Shown here: in pieces, positions 51,101 through 63,100 of the stretch
How the letters are laid out: each line of letters begins with the position of its first letter
How positions within the stretch are numbered: the first letter of the stretch is position 1
Assembly (NCBI RefSeq): GCF_019059575.1
Contig: NW_024881705.1
Location: 124,001 to 188,000, forward strand
DNA from: Amphibalanus amphitrite
Taxonomy: Eukaryota > Arthropoda > Thecostraca > Balanomorpha > Balanidae
Reading direction: 5' to 3'
Length of the DNA stretch: 64,000 nucleotides
Position numbers and translations under genes: made by a program
Notes under the pieces: model-generated
The model's database searches: none
The model's input: the letters and a program-made list of their open reading frames with translations, nothing else
Told to the model about the DNA's origin: nothing

Positions 51101-54100
51101 GCTGGCAGCCGGACAGTTATTCTTCTCTGTGTTTATAGGGTTTGTTTAAAATAGATTGTTTTCATAAAAAGTCATCAACAAAACGTCAGAGATTTACTGG
51201 AAAGAAACGTCTCCGTTTATAGCATTCTGACTTGTTACACGCACCTGAACTTAAACCTGCGACCCTGCCATGTTTATTAGTCCAAATTTCACGGTTCTAT
51301 ATTAATTTCAGAGCGACTTTATGGCTCTGGAGATGGTCAACCGTCGGATCCGCTTCCTGTGGAACAACGGCGGCCAGACTCGGATGGTGGAGCACCCGCG
51401 GCGGCTCAAGACCAACAGCGAGCAGCTGATGAAGGACCAGCACTGGTACATCATCGACGCAGAGAGGTGCGTGAATCGGTCGGTCGAAACTGAACATATG
51501 AAAATGTTTTGTCATATAGAAGCAGATAAAATAGAGATTCGATTGATTAATTAGAGACAATCAGTGCTGATAGTGCGCATTTAATTAATTAAAACTATTA
51601 CCAAACGATTTGCATGGCAGTGATAAGATTATCGTTGAATAAGTCCAAGTGCTTCTTCGTTTTGTGGTCTGAAGTAGAAGTCACTGTATCAGTACCAACT
51701 GGACCTGCTTCCGATCACACTCTGGCCATACATTGTCTGACCCATTCTCCGCACACAGGATCGGCAGCCTGGGTCGTCTCTCTGTTCGTCCGGCGGCCGG
51801 TGACCGCGGCAATCTGCCCGACACCGTGTCCAACTCGACCTCTGACGGTCTGTCCATCATGGACCTGACCTCGTCAGACCGGGTGTACGTGGGTCTGCCG
51901 TCCGACGGGCCTGACGTCGGCACCACCACGCGACGGTGAGCGGAGGGGAGGCGGAAGGGGGGACGTTTTTTGTGACTGGGTTTTGGATAATGTAGAGGTG
52001 CCTTGGTTCTGATAATTAAATACCAACGAACTGAGGCATATTCTCTATCTAGCTCCCTTTCTCCCCCCGGCTTTCTTTCTTCTTCCTCCCTAACACCGTG
52101 ACTCCCCGTGTTCTCCGCCAGATTCGCCGGCTGTCTGTACGAGGCGACTGTGAACGGTCATCCACTGGGACTGTGGAACTTCGCCCACAACGAGGGATGC
52201 GGCGCCTGCCGTGCCGGGCCCAGGTCAGTGTTTGGGGATTGACAAACTTTATGGTTTCGAATCGTGTTCCAGATTAAAAAGGTATTTTGTCGCATGCAGT
52301 TAATTGCAATAAAATGTGTCATGCCATTATATGTAAATTTAACCACGCTGTATTATCCACGAGCAAGTGTTTTCACGTCATCGCACATAAGACTGACTAC
52401 TCTCTCACCCCTCCCTCCTACCCTTCCAATACAGCTCGGACGGCATCTTGGCCAGCTCGTCGTGGTACAGCTTCAGCGGCAGCGGCTACGCCGAGCTGCC
52501 CGCACTGAACCCCACCGGGCGCGTGCAGAACATGCTCTACTCGGTGGTGCTCAACGTCAAAACGTTCGACGAGGACGCCCTGCTGTTCCTGGCTGTCAAT
52601 GAGGAGAAGGTAATGGGACGGGACGGGCAAGTTAAGTTGCGATTTTAATTTATAAATCCCCGTATGGTTGATCACTATAATCGCAACACTCCTACGTGTT
52701 TTTGAGTCCTATGTGTAGTATCTAGGTATTACAAATGTGCTAACTGCAAAACATTTTTCTATAAAAAGTCCCATGACTAACTGCAATGGGGTGAATGCAT
52801 TTTGTAACTCTTTGGCGATACATACTCGAAAAAGTAGAGATAATCGCCAAAATGTGTGACTGGCAGTGAACAAAGTTTAAAGCACATCGTCTCACATGTA
52901 TTCACTGCCGCCCACAGGACCAGTTTTTCAGTATCGAGCTGCGTGACGGACAGATCGTGACACGGGTCGGCTTCAACAAGAGTGACATCCTGGTGGTGAC
53001 GTCCAACGGGCGCTACAACACCGGCGAACGGACCACCATCGAGGCCACCAAGTCAGGCGGAGACGGTGAGGGGCGGAGAGACCCGTACAGAGCTCGGTCG
53101 AGTGTTGCCGGTGCTCGGGGACCTAATACAAAGCTCAGAGGCTGCTTGAGCGCAGTTCCAAGATGTATGGCAAGACCGCAAAATTAAATTTGTCATTTTG
53201 ATTCTCTGTTCATTGCAGCTTAGCTAGATTGAGCCTCCTTATGATTAATAGGAGATACTAGGGTTACCCGCGTGCTCCGCAACGCTAAGGGGGGATTTTT
53301 TGACCCGTGGGTTGGTCTGTGTCGATTTGGTTGGTAAATATCCATTTCGTTCGATTGCTTTTTGACGGCCAAGCATTTTGTAAGAAAACAAAAAGATACA
53401 TCGCATCGAGGTGCCCGTGTCGTATTATCATGCGTTCTACTTTAGAATTGTTGCGACTCTGGCCGTGTATAAAAGTGTGGACTGTATTCAGACAAAACCT
53501 AAGACCGGATCGACTGTAAGTTTCAACCGACTACTTAAAGAAATGCGTTGAAGTGCCGCGATATATTGTGATGATAAGCACAATCAAATACAACCCGTGA
53601 CTAGCCACCCTTTAAACGACAATTGTCGGAGTTAAACAGCATTAGCTGACCTTACCGATATCCGATCCAGAAATACACTACACCACAAAGGTTCCAATTT
53701 GGGGTTGGCACCGGGTTACCCCGCGCCGCCACCGATAGCCGACCCTCCACCCCTCCCCGACGCCTAGCCGACCAGCGGTAGCAACCGGGGTGCAAGGAGT
53801 CAGCCTCAAGGCCGCACTCTCCCGGTGCCTGAGTCGCGCCGTCACTCTACCCGTGTGCAAAGATCAGCCGCAAAAGGCCGTACCTTACGGGTTCGAGATC
53901 AGGACGCCAACTGACCGCTGATCAGCGGCCGCCGCCGCAGTCGGCTCCGCCCAATTCGCCCGCAGGCGGCCGGTCACGTGTCCACAGCGGCTCACAACTC
54001 GCGCGCGCGTCGCCGGCCGGCCCGGCTGGAGCTCACAAACTAAGGTGGTCGCATTTCACAACATACTCCCCCCTTGAAAATTAACAAATTTTCAACACAA

Positions 54101-57100
54101 AATGAACTGCCATCTTGGACGCAATGAATCACCGATATCACCGTGACGTCAGCACCGCGTCCGCCGCATCACGTACACATCGTCACTGCACGTCACTGCC
54201 CAGTGTCCAGCTAGGCACACGCACACCGCACTCGCTTCGCCTGGCTTCAGCTTGAGCCATTCCGGGAAAGTCCAGTGCGCCCGGTCTTCGTGCGATCAGC
54301 GTCCGGCCGCCGTGTCACCGTCCAGCCGCCGTACCGGTCCATCTGTCCATTGCTTGTGACCGGACAGTCCAAAAGACCGTTCCGGTGAAGCACCGCAGAG
54401 CACCATGCCGCTGCTTCGCTGACCGAGAGCTCACGCGTCAGGACAGGGTCTGTTGCAAAAAGAAAGAAAAGTCAAGCGCAACCCGATAAATGTCATTTCA
54501 GGTCAGGACACACATAAATACATTCATAAGGCCATTTACATTTTTCAAACACTTCAATACAACTGCTGTTCAGTCTAGAATCATCAAAACAGTTAAGGAT
54601 TCAGCTTCTTCATTGGCCACCTAGTTGTCCGGAACACATCTCCTGTCCGCTCGTCCGTGCCTGCCAGGCCCAGAGATCTGCCGCTCAGCCAGGACCAAAG
54701 GCCAGCGACCGCGGTGCCTGTCGCTATGAACTCGGAACACGTCTCCCACCTTGGGCAAACGGGTAGGTCTTCCTCGCGGCGACAGAGTCCAGGCACGCAA
54801 CACGGCCTGCTTCCAGCAATCTGTCAAATGAGCATCGACACGACGATGGCGACGGCGCCGCCGCCGGACCCGATCAACTCTGTCATATCGAGCCCCTCGA
54901 TGTAGAGACGCGACACCGTCTGAGGCCGGAGACAGCTCCGAATCGGACGCAAGTCCGCAGTCGGCCACTGTCCGTCCTCCCCCCGTTTCAGTGATGGGTG
55001 GTTCCTTATGGGACGCCGGCACGCAGTCGGTCACCGTCAGTCCTCTCCCCGGTTCGAGGACAGGATCAACCAGCATGTCCGTCATCTCGCCGTCATGTGG
55101 ACCGACGCTCTCCTCGCCAAGTCTTCCAGCAGTCGTCCTCATGGCGAGATTCTCCGTCCTTCGGCACAGAGAATCCTCACATCTGTCACTGTGCGTGTGG
55201 CAGCCGTGCATCACGTAGCCGAAAACGGTGGCGACAGCCCGAAGTCCGTCACCCACACCGACTTGCTCCCACTGCACGATTCTATAGAGGTTGTCAATAC
55301 CGATTAGCAGGTCAATCTCACCTCCCTTAAAATCATCGGCCATCATCTCGGGCATCTGACCGGGCAACTTCGAGAGGGACGGCACCGGAAGGGGAGAGCA
55401 CACCCGTTCCGTGCTCCATAGGTCAATAGTCACATGTCCGTCATCGAACCGGCTGTTCAAATCGATCCTGACTCGGTCGTATTCCCGTGGCTCCTCGAGC
55501 TTCTCCTGAAAACCGATGCAGGAGAAGGTCCCGGTGCTAACGACCGGCAGTCCAAGCTCCTCTGCCAGGGAGCTGCGTATGTAAGAGGAGTCTGATCCCC
55601 CGTCCAAGAGAAGCCGAACCATTCGACCGTTCTGGGGATCACCGGCCCTGACCAGCGCTGTCTGGAAGAAACAATTGCCAATGTTCCCCCCACCAGCCTG
55701 GTAACGATGCCGTCCGACATTGAAATCACGTGATTCTGTCCTTGCCCCAGCCGTGCTGATTGGGACCGTTTCTGGCCTGAACGGACCCACCGGCGGCGCC
55801 TGCGCAGCAGCAGCGGGCTGCGGAGGGCCTGAGCTGGATGGACGCTGTCCTGTTTCCAAGTGGCCGTCCTGGGGCCTCACCTCTGCACCCCTCGGCCGCA
55901 GACCAGCCGGCGAGGGCACATCTGCACCAGTCGTGGGTGCCACCCCAACACCCGGATACTGCGGAGAGTGGGCATCGGAGTGGCGATGCAGCAGGACGTG
56001 ATGATTCCGTCCGCATTCGCTGCAGCCTCCAGCCCGACAGCTTCGAGCGCGATGTCCCCCTATTAGGCAACAATAACAGGCCATTGATGCCGACGCAACT
56101 CTCCACCGAGCCTCAGGATCCATTTTCAAGAATGATCGGCACTGTGGGAGCGGGTGCGTTCCACTGCAGCAAGCAGGGCACAGTTTGTTTGAAGCGCGAG
56201 GCATGCGCTGTGCATTCAGGGTGGCAGCTACAGAGGCCGCGGAGTTTGGAGACCTTGAGGGAGCATCTGGTGCCGCTACACCTCTCGCATACTCCTGCAC
56301 CCGTATCTCCTGCTGAAGGAACTCAAGAAAATCAGCGAACTGTGTTTTTCCCTGTCTTGCCCACTCAACTCGCCAGCTCTCTGGAAGCTTCTCTTTAACC
56401 ATGGGCAGTAAGAGTGAAGAGAAGCTGTCTGATGTGACACCGAGTGAGTTTAAGGCTCTGGTGTGGGCAGCGATATGGTCCGTCAGTGACCGCAGGGCCC
56501 TCAGATCATTGGAGCGGACTGCAGGCATGTTCAAAAGCTCTCTCATGAGCGTCTCTCGGCAGAGCTCACTTCGGTCAAACCTCTCTTTGAGAACTGCCAC
56601 AGCCTCGGCGTAGCCGTTGCCAGAGACTGGGATACCCTGAATGGCCTGAAGGGCTGCACCAGCTAAATGCGATTTCAGCACGACAAACTTCTGAACATCT
56701 TCGAAACCAGGATTCTGATGAACTGAGACCATAAACAACTCCCAAAACTCTGACCATTTCATGATGTCGCCACCGAAAACTGGGATTTTGACAGCCAGAG
56801 AGGATTTGAATTCAGAGTTCGCTGTCGAGTTCCCCGGCACAGGCACGCCCCTGGCCTCGGCAGCCTTCTCGAGGCGGGCTAGAACTCGAGAACTCAGAAA
56901 TATCTCATCCTCCATCATCTGGATATGGCTGGTCTCATCCGATTGCCCTACCTTATCAAGCTGAATTTGGGTGCCTTGAAGCTCGCCCAGCAGCTTCTCG
57001 ACATGGTGGATTTTCAATGCCAGCTGATCCTGATCCAAGGATCTTTGATCCTCCTGCCGACAAGCCTTTAAATCGTTGCAGAGCTTTGTGGCCTTTGAGC

Positions 57101-60100
57101 GAAGTCTAGTCCTAGTGGCGATCAATTCCTCCATGACAGGCAATGTTCAGAAAGGGAGTCTAAAAAAAAACAAGCAGTTACTGACCGACAATGACTGATC
57201 GAAAAATTCCAAAGGTACAGTTACATCCGGCCCCCGGAGGACTATGTTGCGACTCTGGCCGTGTATAAAAGTGTGGACTGTATTCAGACAAAACCTAAGA
57301 CCGGATCGACTGTAAGTTTCAACCGACTACTTAAAGAAATGCGTTGAAGTGCCGCGATATATTGTGATGATAAGCACAATCAAATACAACCCGTGACTAG
57401 CCACCCTTTAAACGACAATTGTCGGAGTTAAACAGCATTAGCTGACCTTACCGATATCCGATCCAGAAATACACTACACCACAAAGGTTCCAATTTGGGG
57501 TTGGCACCGGGTTACCCCGCGCCGCCACCGATAGCCGACCCTCCACCCCTCCCCGACGCCTAGCCGACCAGCGGTAGCAACCGGGGTGCAAGGAGTCAGC
57601 CTCAAGGCCGCACTCTCCCGGTGCCTGAGTCGCGCCGTCACTCTACCCGTGTGCAAAGATCAGCCGCAAAAGGCCGTACCTTACGGGTTCGAGATCAGGA
57701 CGCCAACTGACCGCTGATCAGCGGCCGCCGCCGCAGTCGGCTCCGCCCAATTCGCCCGCAGGCGGCCGGTCACGTGTCCACAGCGGCTCACAACTCGCGC
57801 GCGCGTCGCCGGCCGGCCCGGCTGGAGCTCACAAACTAAGGTGGTCGCATTTCACAACAAGAATGATTCGAAAACTGGCGTGAAGTCTTTTGAGGGCCAT
57901 CGATGAATTTCGCTAAAAATGACACTGTAATGGTTTGGAACATTTACATTTTTAAGGATACTGTTGCTAATTATGCAAAAATGAAGAGTGAATATTGGAC
58001 AGAATTGAATGCTCTATCCAATGGTACCATATTCAATTGCCAAAGGTATCAGGTTATGCAGCAAACCCCGTGTGATTAATAAAGTGGCACAAAATTGACA
58101 AACACCATTTTCTCCTGTGATTTGCACCACCTTGATTTGAATCAATCAGCTTTTCATAATTTTTATATGAGAGGCGGTACCTTTCTCTTGCAAATAGGCG
58201 TTGATTCAACTCGCTCCATTTAACGGTCACCTAAAAATAAAATTAATTCCAAAATCCCTCAAAAACCGCAATTTTTCAAATAAAAGTGCCCTCTCCGGTG
58301 CACGTGGCGCGTGCTATCCTCTGCATTGCACACCATTCAATAGCCCGTTCAATTCTGTACACGATGTTGTTTTCCCCGTGCCGGTCGGATCCCTGGTCAC
58401 CAAGATATTGCACGGGAACTGGACCCGTGTCGGCCAAAATTAGCCATTTTCGCCCGATTTCGCACGCCGATTTATACATGTAAAGTCTATGACGCGAATT
58501 TGCACTTTTTGAGCACGCACCACGCGCTCCCTATCGACCCGATCGAGCTGAGACCCCTCAAAGGCACGTCGCGCATCCTTGATCTATGAGTTGTGCAAAT
58601 TTCACCGGGCTAGGTGCAACGGTCTGGCCTGCAGTCCACGCAAAGCACCACCAAGTCGGGACCTCGGTAACGGACAGACGCACCCTCCTCAAATAGTAAT
58701 ATAGACAAGCGGCTGCGCCACTTGCTTCGCGGCGTAGCCATAAAATGCGGCAGCAGCCAATTTGCTTTCGAATGGTGTTTGATTTGAATTGATCTGTCGT
58801 CTGTAAGCAGAGATATGGACGGAAACGTACAGAGGAAAATTTTGAACATAATAACTTAGTTGGATGAAATTTGGGTCATAGGTATGGGGTCAAGTCAGGT
58901 CAACTTGGCCATCCCTGGTCACACTGGGTCAGGCCAGGTCCCCTTCGGTCAGGCCAGGTCGTATAGGTCCCCACGTCACATTGGATCGGTCTGTACCACA
59001 CTTATTCTACTTCTACCCATACCACTACTCCTACCACTACCCCTACCACTACCCCTACCACTACCCCTACCCCTACCACTACCACTACCACTACTCCTAC
59101 CACTACCCCTACCCCTACCACTACCCCTACCCCTACCCGTACTACTACCCCTACCACTACCCCTACCGGCTACCACTACCCTACTACTACCCCTACCACT
59201 ACCCCTACCACTCCCCATACTACTACCCCTAACACTACCCTACCACTACCCCTAATACTACCACTACCCCTACCGCTACTCCTACCGATACTCCTACCAA
59301 TACTACTACCAATACTACTACCACTACCACTACCACTACCACTACCACTACCCTACCACTACCACTACCACTGGGTCATTTGAGGTCACAGACCATCAGA
59401 TAAACTGATCAACTAAAAAAAAGAGTTCCTAACCGTGCTCCTACTCGTGTAATTCCATCATTCTTAATCATATTTGGTGGAAATAGCGCCTTGTGACGAA
59501 TGTGGCGCGTTGCGACAAACGTGGCGCATTTGTACCTGTCATTTTGTCATGCATCCTTCCACCGAATTGCTCCTTTATCGGACCATATTTGACAAAGTTG
59601 TGCGATTTGCAGCAAAAATGGCACCTCGTGACAAATGTGGCGCACTACGGCAAACGCGGTGCATTCGGTTAAGCGCATTGAAAACTGTCTTTATTTACCG
59701 AAAATGAACACCTTCATTCGCCTCTGTTTATCAAAATAAATAAGCTACCAATGCTACCAATCTGCAAATGAGAGGCACCCGCCGCCGATCGTCATGCATT
59801 TTAGTTGCAAAGTTCGTCGAACCCGGCTGCCGATGACTTGAAGACCGAGCAAATTTGGAGAAAATGCACCTTTTTCCAGGGCGTGCCACGTGCGAACCAT
59901 CGACCCCCCGAGACTCGAACCTCGACACTGCACGTGCGCGTGACGTCATAAACACGCTGTGAAAATTTCAACCCCATCGACCGCACCGTTTGACCTGCGC
60001 ACGGCGTCAAAGCACCCCTCTGCACCGTGCAAACACACAGACAGACAGAGTTTCATTCTACAAATAGTATAGTAGATAGGATATAGAATTTCGCCCTAAC

Positions 60101-63100
60101 ATGCATCTGGCTAGTGACTGTCCAAACATGAATGTATTTGCATCGAGACACCTATTTTGCTTCTATCTTGGGTGCAGTTCGATCGTGCGATAATATTGCC
60201 CAAGAAGTCGATAACTATAAACTCCCTGCCTCGCCCTCAGTCGGTCTGAAGATCAACAACGGCGAGGAGTTCAAGGAGGGCACCTTCCACCCGGAGTCGT
60301 CTGGCCGCTCGCGCTACCGCCGTCCGCGCTACCAGCTCAGCCTGGACTCCTCCCGGCTCTATTTCGGCGGCGTGCCGCCCGACTTTGACCGCGCCCGCTG
60401 GCCGGATGTGACCTTCGTGCCACTGCTGGGCTGCGTGGAGGATCTGCAGGTCGGGCAGACGGCCCAGAATCCCCTGGTCGGCAACTCGACCGGAGTGGCG
60501 CGCGAGTGTGGACGGCAGGTAAGTGGAGTTCGACGGGAGTGTAGCCGGTAGTTGAGAGGAGTTAGATGGAGTGGTGGGTGAGCGGAGGAGTTACGATAGG
60601 AATGAGGGCGGTATACTGAGAGCCTTGAGATATAACCTAGCTTCCGTCTATTGTCTTGGCATGGTGTGCAAATGAAATCACGATGTGTGGCACTTGACAA
60701 TGTTGTTGCAATATTTTCAACGTAAAATGCTATGCATTGGTTGTGACTCACTTTTCCTTAAAACCGTTGCTAGCGATCAAAGTATATGCGCCAGCCAACA
60801 CTGGAAGACATTTCGCTCCATGATTTCCCTCATGTGTCCCACGTGTATGTCCGGCAGCTAATGAAGACAGCTGGATTCCACGGCGAGGGGTACGTGGAGC
60901 TGAACTCACGCCGACTAAGAAAGACCGCCACCCTGGGCTTCACGTTCAAAACTGCCGTGCCAAACGGCCTGCTGATGCTCTCCACGTTCGCGACCAAGGT
61001 AAACACGGTAGTAGACGGTAGTGGCTGCCAAACTAAAATCGTAGCTGGTTGTTTGGGTACTTGAGGACAGACGTTTTGTGGAGTGCTTTTACCGTGTGGG
61101 AGTGGGGTTTTACGGTGGTGTGTGGTGTTTTGTGTGTCGTATTTTTATCTGGCTAAATAATGCCCTTCTTTTTTAGTTACTAGTTCTCTTGCGTATGACT
61201 CTTTCAGAGTTGCTTTTTTACTAGCTTAATGCAGAAGCTGGATGGCTTGCTGTCAGTTTTTTCTTCTTAGTTGCGAACATACTAATGTATAACTTATGCA
61301 GCCTGCAGTTTATCTTTTTGTACTATTCTGAACCCAGCTTACTCCCTTTTAATTATCACAAAGCTCTTGCCCTAGACATTTTGCGCTTACTTTAAAGTGT
61401 TGTTTGGTGGTAGCCTGCATGCTTCTTGCTTTGGTTTACTGGTGGAGCTTTGGTGTAGTTGTGATGTCCATTTGGTGATAACTGAGTGAAAATGGTGACG
61501 TTGTCGCACGATTTGGTGAAGGAGGATGAGAAGCAGCTGCCGGAGTCGGCGACTGACCAGGACAGAGCAGTGAGACAGAGAAGGGTGAGGGGCCTGAGCC
61601 CGGTACTGTTCATGTCTGCACTGAATGTTCTCATGTATCGGCACTGGTCGACCCGTGGAACGGAGCACAACGTTATGTGGAATGCCGAAAGTGGCACTGA
61701 TGATGTTTTTGTGGCACCGTTTTCAGCTGGAATAGGCTGCGTTCAGCTGTCTGCGAGCTCTGCATAAAATATATATGCACAATGCACGATTATTCTCACA
61801 TGCAAGATGACTAATCGCTATTGTGAATGCACCCACTCCGATTAACAACCTTCGTAATGACTGTCTAGTGCATTTCCGTTTCGTGACTTGAGCCATGTGT
61901 TATGCCCTGTATTGCATGCATGTAACTACAAGCTCGCAAGCCTTTCAATACCGCGTATCCGTTTATATATTTTTTCAATGCTCGATGTCGCACGTTGGTC
62001 ATAACGAAGGGTACAATGGGTACAATGGGTACAAGTGGGTACAAAAGGGTACAATTTATATGTACAATGTGCATTGTGCACAGGCACGACCAAATGCACC
62101 ATGTGGTCCAGAACAATGTTCACCCGTGTTGTGTGTAGTGCGTAGTACGGCTTGACCACGCTTGATCGTCGATGTAATCATCGTAAGTATGTCTGGTGGA
62201 GGGTTGGGATATTGTGTCAAATTGAGCAAACCATGCGGAAGGGTAGAGAGATGTCATTTCAAATGAGAAACAGATTTAAGAGATCGACGCCGTCAAATTG
62301 ATGCCCTTATCCAGATCCGAACCCCCGACCTCTTTGTAACTCCACCTCCCCGACAGGTGCCTGCCGAGAACCCGCTCAACAGCGAGTACTACATGCTGAG
62401 TCTGAGCGATGGGAAGCTGGAGCTGCGTGTGAACGGCGGCGGCGGCGAGGCGGTGCTCACCTCCAAACGGACCTTCCACGACGGCCGGCCGCACACGGTC
62501 ACCGTGCTCAAACAGCGCAGACAGTGAGTCGGAGGGTCACGGAGCGGACAGTGCCAGGTTGAGCAGGAAGCAGGGCTGTCCTCTCATTTTTGGGCATAGG
62601 GGTTCGGTAACGATGTGGTATGTTCATAAGTGACACTGCCTGTGCTGAGGTTTAGGACGTTTATCCGGAACACCGTCTTTGAGGACCCACCAACTCGTTT
62701 TATCTTCGACCTGACCCGCCCCTGACCTGACCCGTCCCTCCCGTCAGACTGGAGATGCGCGTGTCGGATATCGTGGTGGCCACCGGTCAGCTGCCGCGCC
62801 GCTCCGGTACCGTCCAGGCGCCGGAGAGCGGCGGTCTGTTCCTCGGCGGGGTGCCGCCGGAGCTCTCCTCTGCTCTCAGCACCCCCGCACCGCCCGCCTT
62901 CGACGGATGCATCTCGGACGTCATATTCGGAGACAGGTCGGTGTGAGATGGTGAATATTAGAAGAGAGTCAGGTGAAGCGACTAGAGGACCGCAAAAGGC
63001 TTCAATATAATTATCACGCTGTAGGATGCTTCAGACATGTCTGACAACATCATAAGCTGCGACACATTATTTGTGTCATTTTTTCAGTAAATATCGGAGA

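Larger units (their letters stand above)
53444..57864 (-). mobile_element. BEL/Pao-type LTR retrotransposon, internally deleted
   Basis: A complete insertion in antisense to the laminin gene, bounded by a 5-bp target duplication AGAAT (53444-53448 and 57860-57864), the size usual for BEL/Pao. The element proper is 53449-57859 (4,411 bp) with two 615-bp LTRs that read as identical, so insertion is recent. A polypurine tract (minus strand aaggggggagta) touches the 3' LTR at 54064. The single long frame codes for Gag and protease joined to the last part of Pol; reverse transcriptase, RNase H and the integrase core are missing, so it cannot move alone. Confidence 0.92.
53066..60240 (+). other. 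wb: Laminin intron 47 (7.2 kb)
   Basis: Contains the BEL/Pao element (53449-57859), a CTACC-type satellite (58990-59372) and an older unclassified repeat (about 59745-60070). The stretch 53238-53448 (tactagggttacccgcgtgc) may belong to the older repeat into which the LTR element jumped. Confidence 0.8.

Noticed and set aside
58860..59255. Frames of Pro-Leu or Tyr-His repeats
   Set aside because: Translation of the ctacc satellite in different frames.
61387..61767. Overlapping frames of about 95 codons on both strands in intron 49
   Set aside because: No known motif, no splice-compatible borders in laminin phase, and both strands are open.
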